Shown here one piece after another: positions 1-6,008 of a DNA stretch of 6,096 nt. Below the pieces are notes generated by a model. That model was not told the origin of the DNA and ran no database searches. It was given only the letters and a program-made list of their open reading frames with translations. The position numbers and the translations under genes are program-made. The first letter of the stretch is position 1; each line of letters begins with the position of its first letter. The stretch is from Chloroflexota bacterium (GTDB taxonomy: Bacteria; Chloroflexota; Ktedonobacteria; Ktedonobacterales; JACDGC01), in the NCBI GenBank assembly GCA_021812265.1, contig JAKAOI010000158.1, positions 1 through 6,096 of the forward strand. Direction: 5' to 3'.

Positions 1-1817
1 ATAACCAAACGGTTAAAGAAATTGTGCAATATACCGTTGTCGCCGCGCTTTCGGCAACTATTACGACGCCGGCAAATAACGCGGTATATGACATAAATCA
101 ACAAATTATGGCGCAATATGTTTGCGCCGGCGGCGCGGCGCCGGTTAGCTGTTCTGGCTCTGCAGCTAACGGAACTGCCATAGACACTACAAAAACCGGC
201 AAATTTGTGTTTTCGGTTGAGGCGCAAGACACCGCTAAGAATACTGTTTCGGCGACATCTTCTTATACGGTTGCGGCAGATCCAACTATAACAATTACAG
301 CTCCGGCAAATAATGCGGTATATCATGTTGGTGACACTATTTCCGCGCAATTTAGCTGCTCCGGCGGATCTCCGCCGCTGCAATGTTCGGGAACCGCCGC
401 GAATAACGCGCCGATAGACACTACCGCATCGGGAACAAAAACATTTACTGCAACAGTAACCGACTCGCAAGGGCAAACCGCTGCGCAAACAGTGACATAT
501 ACCGTTGTTTCACAGCTTACGGTAAGTGTGCAAACGCCGGCGCAAAACGCGCAGTATGCGCAAGGGGCAGTGGTCAACGCTGTTTTTTCTTGTTCTGGCG
601 GCGCTCCGCCGGTAATTGACCAGCCGACTTCACCGAATAATGCGCCGATAGACACGAACGCATTGGGCGCACATACGTTTACGGTGATTTGCTCCGACGC
701 AGCAGACGCCAGCGCGAAACAAAGCGTTGCGTATACGATAATTTCACCGGCGCCAATTTTAAAAGCGCTCAGTCAACAGTTATCGGCGCTGGGCGCTGGC
801 TCTGTCTCTGTAAATGTTGTTGGATCGGATTTTACTCAGCAAACATCTTTAACGTGGAATGGGCAGCCACTGCAAACAACCTATATTTCACCGACACAAT
901 TGACGGCAAGTATACCTGCCGCAAATGTGGCAAATGAACAGATTGCGCTTGTTTCCGCTGACACTGCGCCGCCCGGTGGGGGAATATCGCCGCCGATTGG
1001 ATACGCTGTTGTTGGGAACGGTTTAACAAATACATTGGCTGATACTGGCGCCGTTTCTACCGGCGGGTTATTAGATATAACCGCCGAAACCAGCTCCCAA
1101 GACTCGGCGGAGTTCAGCGCTTCCGGCGCCGGCTCTGCTGCGGTGATGGAATTTGACAGCAATCCGGCAGCTATACCAGTAAGCGGGTCCGGAGTGGGAT
1201 TTTTTGGCGTAACGCTGCAAAATTCGGGCGGTATATCTACGGCGCAAATTACAGTGTGCGAAATTGGCGCGCAGAGCTTATATTGGACAACCGGCGCTGT
1301 ATGGACATTGTTCAGCCGGCAGCAGATAAATTCCACCACTAAGTGTATTCAGGCCGCGGTTACTGATACTACATCACCATCTCTGAATCAATTGGCGGGT
1401 ATATTTGTTGCTGCAATAGAGCCGCTTGCTCCCACACCTGTTGCGTCGCCAACGCCCTCGCCGACAGCTGTCCCAACTGCGACAACGATACCCAATCAAG
1501 GCACAATAACCGTTATTCAGCCGGCAACTCCAACAGAAACGCCTGCGTCTGGCGGTTCGACAGTGATTTATGTAACGCCCACGGCGACCCCGATTTTGGC
1601 GCAAAAAACCACGTTGTTGCAAAATCAGCAAACAGGGTCCGGCGGATCGGGAGCGGTGACACAGCCATCATCTCCTGCGCCGGTGGGGCAGCAGCAAAGC
1701 GGCCAGAATCGGCTCTATATGATTCTGATTGCGATTATGGTACTATTGGTAATATCGATATTTACGGCCGGCAGCGCATATTTGGTGTATTATCTGCGCA
1801 AGCGGCGGGAAATATAA
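1..1817 (+). CDS. C-terminal part of a membrane-anchored surface protein with Ig-like repeats (5' end outside window)
   Basis: The frame is open to the left edge. The codons before the GTG at 24 read N-Q-T-V-K-E-I, which continues the repeat pattern, so that GTG is internal and the true start lies upstream. Numbering from that GTG: residues 10-243 are three Ig-like repeats of exactly 78 residues, each with T/A-P-A-N/Q-N-A near its start and N-G/N-x-x-I-D-T in the middle. Residues about 244-330 resemble an IPT/TIG domain (W-N-G at 278-280, then S-P-T-Q-L-T-A). Residues about 340-466 form a beta-rich domain with C412 and C441, resembling modules I recall at the end of such bacterial surface proteins. 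Residues about 467-561 are a Pro/Thr/Ser/Gln-rich stalk. Residues 564-590 are a membrane segment, followed by L-R-K-R-R-E-I, predicting an inside C-terminus and an extracellular bulk. The likely role is adhesion or envelope structure; no catalytic motif is visible. The gene ends at TAA 1815-1817. Confidence 0.85.
   Translation, partial: NQTVKEIVQYTVVAALSATITTPANNAVYDINQQIMAQYVCAGGAAPVSCSGSAANGTAIDTTKTGKFVFSVEAQDTAKNTVSATSSYTVAADPTITITAPANNAVYHVGDTISAQFSCSGGSPPLQCSGTAANNAPIDTTASGTKTFTATVTDSQGQTAAQTVTYTVVSQLTVSVQTPAQNAQYAQGAVVNAVFSCSGGAPPVIDQPTSPNNAPIDTNALGAHTFTVICSDAADASAKQSVAYTIISPAPILKALSQQLSALGAGSVSVNVVGSDFTQQTSLTWNGQPLQTTYISPTQLTASIPAANVANEQIALVSADTAPPGGGISPPIGYAVVGNGLTNTLADTGAVSTGGLLDITAETSSQDSAEFSASGAGSAAVMEFDSNPAAIPVSGSGVGFFGVTLQNSGGISTAQITVCEIGAQSLYWTTGAVWTLFSRQQINSTTKCIQAAVTDTTSPSLNQLAGIFVAAIEPLAPTPVASPTPSPTAVPTATTIPNQGTITVIQPATPTETPASGGSTVIYVTPTATPILAQKTTLLQNQQTGSGGSGAVTQPSSPAPVGQQQSGQNRLYMILIAIMVLLVISIFTAGSAYLVYYLRKRREI
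51..752 (+). repeat. Three tandem 234-bp units coding for 78-residue Ig-like repeats
   Basis: Units are 51-284, 285-518 and 519-752; boundaries are arbitrary by a few codons. The landmark CCGGC(A/G)CAAA/AAATAA stretch begins at 69, 303 and 537, and GCGCCGATAGACAC recurs at 408 and 642, all exactly 234 bp apart with no indel. Units 1 and 2 are most alike at DNA level and unit 3 is more diverged. The tail of a further unit lies at 1-50, so the array continues to the left. The pattern of an early Cys, a Gly-rich loop, a second Cys, I-D-T and a Y-T-V ending resembles a repeat common in secreted proteins of Chloroflexota and Actinomycetota. Confidence 0.85.
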
Positions 1818-1834
1818 GTATCGATATGTTGCGT

Positions 1835-1864
1835 TTGACAGTGGCAGCGAAAATCAGATATATA
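1835..1864 (+). promoter_or_regulatory. Likely sigma70-type promoter of the acrylyl-CoA reductase gene
   Basis: A perfect -35 box TTGACA lies at 1835-1840. After an 18-bp spacer comes TATATA at 1859-1864, and an overlapping TATAAA at 1861-1866 would give a 20-bp spacer. Transcription would start near 1871, leaving a leader of about 60 nt. The site sits in the 113-bp gap after the surface-protein gene, which suggests the two genes are transcribed separately. No clear intrinsic terminator is seen in this gap. Confidence 0.5.
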
Positions 1865-1930
1865 AACTGTTCGGGATGTTTGCTGCCCGCTTATTGGAGA
1901 CAAATAAAACATATGTAAGGGGCCGACACT

Positions 1931-2920
1931 ATGTTCAAAGGCATGCTGATTTCTTTGGCTGATGGCGCACAGCGCAATGAAATTCGGGAGTTTTCTGAAG
2001 ATGAATTGCCACACGGCAGCGCGCTGGTTCGCGTTTTATATTCTGGGTTAAATTATAAAGACGCGCTGGCGGTAACTGGGAAGGGGAAAGTGATACGCAT
2101 GTTTCCCATGGTCCCGGGAATAGATTTGGCCGGTGAAATTATTTCATCAGAAAATCCGGCGTACCGTCCGGGCGATCTTGTGTTGATAACCGGCAGCGGC
2201 TTAGGAGAACTTCATTGGGGTGGATATGCCCAAATGGCCAGAGTGCCTGCCGAGTGGCTGGTTCCTATTCCGCAGGGCATGTCTGCCGAAAGCGCTATGA
2301 TTATTGGAACAGCTGGCTTTACCGCAATGTTGTCTGTTATGGCAATAGAAATGGCCGGCGCTGTTCCCGATGGACGCGAGGTATTGGTAACCGGAGCAAC
2401 CGGCGGGGTTGGCAGCATTGCAACGGCGCTGCTGGCGCATGCGGGATATTCCGTATGCGCGGTAACCGGGCGGATGGAGCTGGCTGATTATTTGCGCGAA
2501 CTTGGCGCCAAAACGGTGATGCGCCGTGAAGATGCGCTGAATGCGCCGCAAAAACCACTGGCTTCGGAGCGTTGGGGCGCGGTTATTGATTCGGTTGGAG
2601 GCGAAACGCTGGCTTCGGCGGTTCGCGCCTGTTCTATTGGCGCGCCTGTGGCGGCGTGCGGTTTAACCGGTGGAGCAAACCTAGCGTTAACCGTTATGCC
2701 ATTTATATTACGCGGGGTAGCCTTGTTGGGCATCGATTCCTTGAATTGTCCGTATGAGCGCCGGCTGCAAGCTTGGAAACGCTTGGCGGCAGATCTGACG
2801 CCCGAAGCGTTGGCGGCAGTTGGCAAAACGCACCCCTTCAGCGATATTGAACGGCTGAGCGCTGAGCTGATGCAGGGGCATATTCGCGGCCACGCTGCGC
2901 TGGATATGTCACAGTTTTAG
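1931..2920 (+). CDS. acuI: Acrylyl-CoA reductase (NADPH), AcuI/YhdH-type medium-chain reductase
   Basis: This 329-residue protein aligns by eye along its length with E. coli YhdH/AcuI (about 324 residues). That family reduces acryloyl-CoA to propionyl-CoA with NADPH in the cytoplasm, detoxifying a reactive acyl-CoA made for example in DMSP or 3-hydroxypropionate metabolism. Family landmarks are N-Y-K-D-A-L-A-V-T-G-K-G-K (41-53), P-G-I-D-L-A-G (62-68), H-W-G-G (95-98), I-I-G-T-A-G-F-T-A-M (124-133), the nucleotide-binding loop T-G-A-T-G-G-V-G (154-161), A-A-C-G-L (241-245) and M-P-F-I-L-R-G-V (256-263). As in this subfamily, the zinc sites of classical alcohol dehydrogenases are absent. The ATG at 1931 has AAGGGG (1917-1922) 8 nt upstream and gives the usual N-terminus. 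No pathway partner (DMSP lyase, CoA ligase) is in the window, so the physiological substrate is inferred from family only; a general quinone/enoyl reductase role is the alternative. Confidence 0.93.
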   Translation: MFKGMLISLADGAQRNEIREFSEDELPHGSALVRVLYSGLNYKDALAVTGKGKVIRMFPMVPGIDLAGEIISSENPAYRPGDLVLITGSGLGELHWGGYAQMARVPAEWLVPIPQGMSAESAMIIGTAGFTAMLSVMAIEMAGAVPDGREVLVTGATGGVGSIATALLAHAGYSVCAVTGRMELADYLRELGAKTVMRREDALNAPQKPLASERWGAVIDSVGGETLASAVRACSIGAPVAACGLTGGANLALTVMPFILRGVALLGIDSLNCPYERRLQAWKRLAADLTPEALAAVGKTHPFSDIERLSAELMQGHIRGHAALDMSQF

Positions 2921-2930
2921 CTTGTATGGC

Positions 2931-2949
2931 TGCGGCAGAAATTGCCGCA
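2931..2949 (+). terminator. Perfect 7-bp stem-loop 10 nt after acuI stop, weak terminator candidate
   Basis: TGCGGCA (2931-2937) pairs perfectly with TGCCGCA (2943-2949) around a GAAAT loop. The position just after the acuI stop suits 3'-end formation or mRNA protection. It is not followed by a T-run, so classical intrinsic termination is doubtful. A weaker CTTGC/GCAAG hairpin (2964-2987) follows. Confidence 0.35.
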
Positions 2950-3020
2950 CAGCAACGGCCCCGCTTGCAATTTATTGTTTTGGCAAGTGGGCGCCGCTTA
3001 CTGGATGAATGTAGATAACC

Positions 3021-3049
3021 TTGCAGGGTATCTTATGGCGTGCTACACT
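3021..3049 (+). promoter_or_regulatory. Likely extended -10 promoter of the PRC/BON gene
   Basis: TTGCAG (3021-3026, 3/6 match to the -35 consensus) is followed after exactly 17 bp by TACACT (3044-3049, 4/6). The bases TGC directly precede the hexamer, making an extended -10 element that compensates for the weak -35. The start would be near 3056, giving a leader of about 124 nt before the ATG at 3180. The two ends of this element also form an inverted repeat, TTGCAG at 3021-3026 and CTGCAA at 3048-3053, which could be an operator; that is inference. Confidence 0.45.
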
Positions 3050-3163
3050 GCAAAGAGATGATCTATCTAGCTATTTTGCCTTGCGCGTATCTGTACAAAG
3101 TTTTTGAAATTGTTGGATGCGCATGGATGGTGAAATAATCGGTATAGCGGGATAATTTCCTCT

Positions 3164-3169
3164 GAGGAG
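3164..3169 (+). promoter_or_regulatory. Ribosome binding site GAGGAG before a T8 run
   Basis: GAGGAG at 3164-3169 is a strong anti-16S match, 10 nt before the ATG at 3180. This is longer than usual, and the spacer is C followed by eight T residues. The upstream TCC (3158-3160) can pair with GGA (3166-3168) of this site, so mild occlusion is possible. The site supports ATG 3180 as the start. Confidence 0.7.
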
Positions 3170-3179
3170 TCTTTTTTTT

Positions 3180-4136
3180 ATGTCTGATACATTTAAAGTG
3201 ATGAAATTAAGTTTTGGAGCAACGGCCAATGCGTTGGATGGTGAGGCTGGCGAAATTATTGGCGCCGTAATGGAGGTTGGCTCGCATAAGATAACTCACG
3301 CCGTTGTATTGCTGGGCGGCGGCCCAGCCGGTGTTCAGGTTTTGGTTCCCGTTGGGTTGTTTACTGATACAACAACCGAATCCGCGGAGATCAGTGTCAC
3401 ACGCGAAGCGTTGCTGCAAACCATGACAAAAGCGGGAAGCGCGCCATACATCAGCGCATCCGCTCGAGCAACGAAAAAGGGCGCCGTTATCGGGAATGTC
3501 GTTCATATTTCATTTGCCGCAGATACTGGAGCGGCAAACAATATTGTCATAAAATCGGGAAACGCCTTGATGGTGGCGCCGTCCAGCGGAATTGTTTCCA
3601 TCTCTGATAACGCAAAAACGATTGAATTTGCCGACACTGACGCGCTGTTTATTCCTTACCTGCCTGACACAGACTTGCAAGATACTATTTATAACGCGCT
3701 GTATAACTATCCCCGTTTAAGAATTGATTTGCATTCGGTGCAAATACGCGCCATTGATGGTGAAGTTTGGCTGACCGGATTTGTTTCATCTACGCTTAAT
3801 CGCAAAATTATCGAAAAACTGCTGACGCCAATCCAGGGTATTAGTGAGCTGCATAATGATATTGTCGATGACACCGATTTATCAATCACTATCGCGCGCG
3901 CGTTATCACAAGACTCTCGCACACGCGGGAAAATGATTGGTGTGTATTCAAATTTAGGCAATGTTTTATTGCGCGGATATGCGCAAGATGAATCCATCGC
4001 ACAAGTTGCCTTGCAAATTGCCGGCGGAGTTTCCGGCAGCGCAAAAGTGGTAAATCAAATGGTTGTTGGTGAACAAACATATATTCCTATGCTGGCGCCT
4101 GTTACTAACCATGAAGATATCACTCCTGGGGAATAG
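3180..4136 (+). CDS. PRC-barrel-like and BON domain protein
   Basis: This 318-residue protein has no signal peptide or membrane segment, so a cytoplasmic or membrane-peripheral place is likely. Residues about 9-80 look like a PRC-barrel unit: a 'G-E-I-I-G-A-V' strand, a hydrophobic strand A-V-V-L-L-G-G-G, then V-L-V-P-V-G-L-F. Residues about 96-160 look like a second, more diverged PRC unit (G-A-V-I-G-N-V-V, then I-V-I-K-S-G). Two BON domains follow at about 165-231 and 232-296. Each has an amphipathic helix and a G-x-V-x-L-x-G core strand, with G-E-V-W-L-T-G at 194-200 and G-N-V-L-L-R-G at 260-266. BON domains bind phospholipids or other ligands in proteins such as OsmY and Kbp; PRC domains occur in RimM and photosynthetic reaction-centre H subunits. 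The exact function is unknown. An envelope-stress or potassium/osmotic role is only a guess, helped slightly by the nearby aquaporin. The gene is monocistronic by its spacing. Confidence 0.8.
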   Translation: MSDTFKVMKLSFGATANALDGEAGEIIGAVMEVGSHKITHAVVLLGGGPAGVQVLVPVGLFTDTTTESAEISVTREALLQTMTKAGSAPYISASARATKKGAVIGNVVHISFAADTGAANNIVIKSGNALMVAPSSGIVSISDNAKTIEFADTDALFIPYLPDTDLQDTIYNALYNYPRLRIDLHSVQIRAIDGEVWLTGFVSSTLNRKIIEKLLTPIQGISELHNDIVDDTDLSITIARALSQDSRTRGKMIGVYSNLGNVLLRGYAQDESIAQVALQIAGGVSGSAKVVNQMVVGEQTYIPMLAPVTNHEDITPGE

Positions 4137-4141
4137 CTTTT

Positions 4142-4159
4142 TGTCAGTAAAGCCTGACA
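4142..4159 (+). terminator. 6-bp stem-loop just after the PRC/BON gene, without U-tract
   Basis: TGTCAG (4142-4147) and CTGACA (4154-4159) pair perfectly around TAAAGC, starting 5 nt after the stop codon. No T-run follows, and the T residues lie on the 5' side instead, so intrinsic termination is uncertain. The right arm doubles as the -35 box of the promoter called next. Confidence 0.3.
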
Positions 4160-4182
4160 GCGCAGTGTAAATGATATATGAT
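4154..4182 (+). promoter_or_regulatory. Near-consensus sigma70 promoter in the gap before the aquaporin gene
   Basis: CTGACA (4154-4159, 5/6) and TATGAT (4177-4182, 5/6) are separated by exactly 17 bp, the best hexamer pair in the window. The start would be near 4189. It could drive the aquaporin-hydrolase operon with a leader of about 234 nt, or be the left-over promoter of the transposase remnant in this gap. Confidence 0.5.
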
Positions 4183-4371
4183 AGTGGCAAAGCGTATTCG
4201 CTTGACCTTTTATAAAAAGTCGCTATCTGATTTTACCGAAGCGAGCATTTTGCTTGCGCATTGTCAGCTAGAAGCAAGATGGCTGCGGTTTTAATCTATC
4301 TGAACGATGAGTAAAAAACGCCGCTATTTTGCAGTCAGCGCATGGATCTGGGCAAGTTTTGCGCGGAGTAG
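4171..4371 (+). pseudogene. Degenerate N-terminal remnant of an IS630-type transposase (tentative)
   Basis: Read from the ATG at 4171, the frame gives M-I-Y-D-S-G-K-A-Y-S-L-D-L-L then stop. K-A-Y-S-L-D-L (4189-4209) is the typical opening of IS630/Tc1-like transposases (usually A-Y-S-L-D-L-R-x-x-V). Reading the same frame through stops at 4213, 4228, 4312 and 4369 gives K-V at the expected place and V-L-I-Y-L-N-D-E at 4288-4311. The latter falls within about one residue of where the helix-turn-helix ends in W-L-N-x-E. M-D-L (4342-4350) may match the following short K-I/L-D segment. The rest of the transposase, including the DDE domain, is absent. The exact match is short, so chance is possible, but several matches in one frame at the right spacing favour a decayed insertion. 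Confidence 0.42.
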
Positions 4372-4397
4372 ATGTACTATTTGTCGCTATGCGGTTT

Positions 4398-4403
4398 TAT
4401 AAT
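4398..4403 (+). promoter_or_regulatory. Perfect -10 box TATAAT close to the aquaporin start
   Basis: TATAAT at 4398-4403 would place transcription initiation near 4410, immediately before the Shine-Dalgarno sequence, giving a leader of only about 13 nt. No good -35 box sits 16-18 bp upstream (TACTAT at 4375-4380). It may be a secondary promoter or a chance match. Confidence 0.3.
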
Positions 4404-4409
4404 GTAAAA

Positions 4410-4415
4410 AAGGAG
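4410..4415 (+). promoter_or_regulatory. Ribosome binding site AAGGAG selecting the GTG start
   Basis: AAGGAG at 4410-4415 lies 7 nt before the GTG at 4423, ideal spacing, but only 2 nt before an ATG at 4418. That ATG reads M-T-stop in another frame, so GTG 4423 is the real start. Confidence 0.75.
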
Positions 4416-4422
4416 CTATGAC

Positions 4423-5157
4423 GTGATTACCCAAAACAATCTTAAAGTACTGCTGGCTGAATTGGTCGGCACGTTTCTCTTGGTATTTATTGGTGGCGGG
4501 GCCGGTGTGGCCGCTGCTTTAAATGGTTTTTCTGGTGGATTTGGCTTGTTGATTGCCGCGTTGGCGCATGGTTTTGCCTTATTTCTTATTGTCAGCGTCA
4601 TTGGTCAAATTTCGGGCGCACATGTTAACCCTGCTGTAACCATTAGTTTGGCGGTTATTAAAAAATTCTCTTGGAGCAAAGTTCCTCAGTATATTATTGC
4701 GCAATTTATTGGCGCATTTCTCGCAACTCTTGCTATTATCGGTATTTATGGCAGCAAAGCGGTGAGCGTTGCCAGCGCCAGCGCGCCGGGTTTGGCGGCA
4801 AATGTTTCTGGCATGCAAGGAACTCTTGCCGAAATACTTGGGGCTTTCATATTGATTATCTGTGTAGTTGCCGCTGCGGCGGATTCTCGGTTACAGTTGC
4901 CGAATGGTTGGGCTGGGATGGTAATTGGCCTTGGTTTAGCTGCGGCAATTTTTGTTGCGGGGCCGGCCAGTGGCGCAGGCTTAAATCCTGCTTTGGCGCT
5001 AAGCCCATATATTACCAGCGCCCTCTTTGGCGGACATGTGTTTGCCGGTGAAATTCCGGTTTATTTGTTTGGCCCAATTATTGGCGGTGTTGTTGCAGCG
5101 CTGTTGTATCGCTATATGGCTGATATGAATGTTGTATCTGCCACGAAAAGAAAATAG
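4423..5157 (+). CDS. Aquaporin-family (MIP) channel with TIP1-like selectivity filter
   Basis: This 244-residue protein has six membrane segments at about 7-28, 40-60, 87-108, 133-152, 162-180 and 208-230, and both pore motifs: N-P-A at 69-71 (in S-G-A-H-V-N-P-A-V-T) and N-P-A at 188-190. It would conduct water or small neutral solutes across the cytoplasmic membrane. Ungapped comparison with human AQP1 and Arabidopsis TIP1;1 from memory places the four selectivity-filter residues at H49, I176, A185 and L191. The arginine that follows the second NPA in most aquaporins is therefore Leu. His-Ile-Ala-Val is the filter of plant TIP1 channels, which pass water, hydrogen peroxide and urea, so a wide pore is inferred. 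The extended loop of a typical GlpF glycerol facilitator is not evident, and the length is ordinary for the family. The C-terminus ends in T-K-R-K. The hydrolase gene starts 5 bp after the stop. Confidence 0.93.
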   Translation: MITQNNLKVLLAELVGTFLLVFIGGGAGVAAALNGFSGGFGLLIAALAHGFALFLIVSVIGQISGAHVNPAVTISLAVIKKFSWSKVPQYIIAQFIGAFLATLAIIGIYGSKAVSVASASAPGLAANVSGMQGTLAEILGAFILIICVVAAAADSRLQLPNGWAGMVIGLGLAAAIFVAGPASGAGLNPALALSPYITSALFGGHVFAGEIPVYLFGPIIGGVVAALLYRYMADMNVVSATKRK

Positions 5158-5162
5158 CCGTC

Positions 5163-5993
5163 ATGTCGCAGCCCATTATTCAAGCCATATTGGCTCCTAA
5201 CCCAAGTATTATGACCGGCGCTGGCACCAATACATATATTATTGCGCAATCTGGCGCAACCGCCGGCTGCTTTGTTGTAGATACTGGCTGCGACTCTGCC
5301 GATCATTTACAGAAACTCCGTCAAATCGCTGCTGCGTTTGGTGGAGTTTCTGCTATTATTGTAACGCACGCCCATCCAGACCACATCGGCGGCGCAAAAG
5401 AATTTTCGCAGTTAACCGGCGCTCCGGTGTGGGCGCTAGATAATTCGGCGTCGGGAACGCCGTTTGCTGCGCGTGTTGTACGGCATAAAGAACAGATTTC
5501 GGTTGGCTCCGTTTCAATCACTATAGTAGCGATTCCCGGCCATAGGTTTGATCATCTGGGATTGTGGCTTCCTGATTCCGGAGATTTATTGGTTGGAGAT
5601 GTTATGTCTGGCTCCGGCAGTGTAATTATCATTCCTCCCGAAGGCGATATGGCCAAATATCTGCAAACATTGCGCAAACTTGCTGCTTTGCCCATACAGC
5701 GTATTTTTCCTGGGCATGGCCCAGTCATTGAAGATCCGCAAGCGCGGATTGCGTGGTATATTGAGCACCGCATGCAACGTGAAAATATGATTATTAGCGC
5801 GCTGCGCAGCCATGGACCATCTTCTGCGGCGGATCTTTTGCCGCTGGTGTATAATGATACACCCAAAGAACTTTGGCCTGCTGCGGAATTATCTCTCATG
5901 GCGCATCTGCTGAAATTGAAAAAAGAACAGCGCGCGCATATTGTGGCAGAACTTTCCGGCGCTGTAGAATATTGGGCGCTTATACATCGATGA
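5163..5993 (+). CDS. LACTB2-like metallo-beta-lactamase-fold hydrolase
   Basis: This 276-residue cytoplasmic protein has the full metal-binding set. H-A-H-P-D-H (H69, H71, D73, H74) is followed by P-G-H at 125-127, G-D at 145-146 and P-G-H-G-P at 183-187. N-T-Y-I-I at 23-27 and V-V-D-T-G at 38-42 are the usual N-terminal strands. G-S-G-S-V with P-P-E-G-D-M (158-163), I-E-H-R-M-x-R-E (200-207), and a C-terminal winged-helix-like part (about 208-262) resemble the LACTB2 subfamily. Human LACTB2 is an endoribonuclease; bacterial relatives are mostly untested hydrolases, so the substrate is unknown (RNA, thioester or other ester). One oddity is Arg128 after the third-ligand His, where Thr is common. 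The ATG at 5163 follows the aquaporin stop by 5 bp and has no good Shine-Dalgarno sequence, suggesting translational coupling in one operon. Confidence 0.88.
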   Translation: MSQPIIQAILAPNPSIMTGAGTNTYIIAQSGATAGCFVVDTGCDSADHLQKLRQIAAAFGGVSAIIVTHAHPDHIGGAKEFSQLTGAPVWALDNSASGTPFAARVVRHKEQISVGSVSITIVAIPGHRFDHLGLWLPDSGDLLVGDVMSGSGSVIIIPPEGDMAKYLQTLRKLAALPIQRIFPGHGPVIEDPQARIAWYIEHRMQRENMIISALRSHGPSSAADLLPLVYNDTPKELWPAAELSLMAHLLKLKKEQRAHIVAELSGAVEYWALIHR

Positions 5994-6008
5994 AAAATAT
6001 TCACTTAG

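Noticed and set aside
881..1339. 152-codon open frame on the minus strand inside the surface-protein gene (also 323-655 and 1374-1631)
   Set aside because: These are antisense to clear repeat and stalk sequence, have no family resemblance or ribosome binding site, and reflect the codon bias of the real gene.
1790..2014. Minus-strand open frame across the gap before acuI
   Set aside because: The peptide shows no known family, and it overlaps the likely promoter, the ribosome binding site and the start of acuI.
3014..3032. GATAACC/GGGTATC inverted repeat as a terminator or operator
   Set aside because: It has an internal mismatch and no T-run, and it overlaps the likely -35 region; too weak for a separate call.
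4204..4221. Imperfect palindrome GACCTTTTATAAAAAGTC as an operator
   Set aside because: It is a low-complexity AT palindrome with a single copy, and it falls within the putative transposase remnant; nothing links it to a regulator.
4178..4294. 38-codon plus-strand ORF starting M-I-V-A-K-R-I-R
   Set aside because: It has no ribosome binding site and resembles nothing known; the neighbouring frame with the IS630-like motif explains the stretch better.
5552..6004. 150-codon open frame on the minus strand
   Set aside because: It lies antisense to the metal-binding core of the hydrolase and does not share the frame of the transposase fragment.
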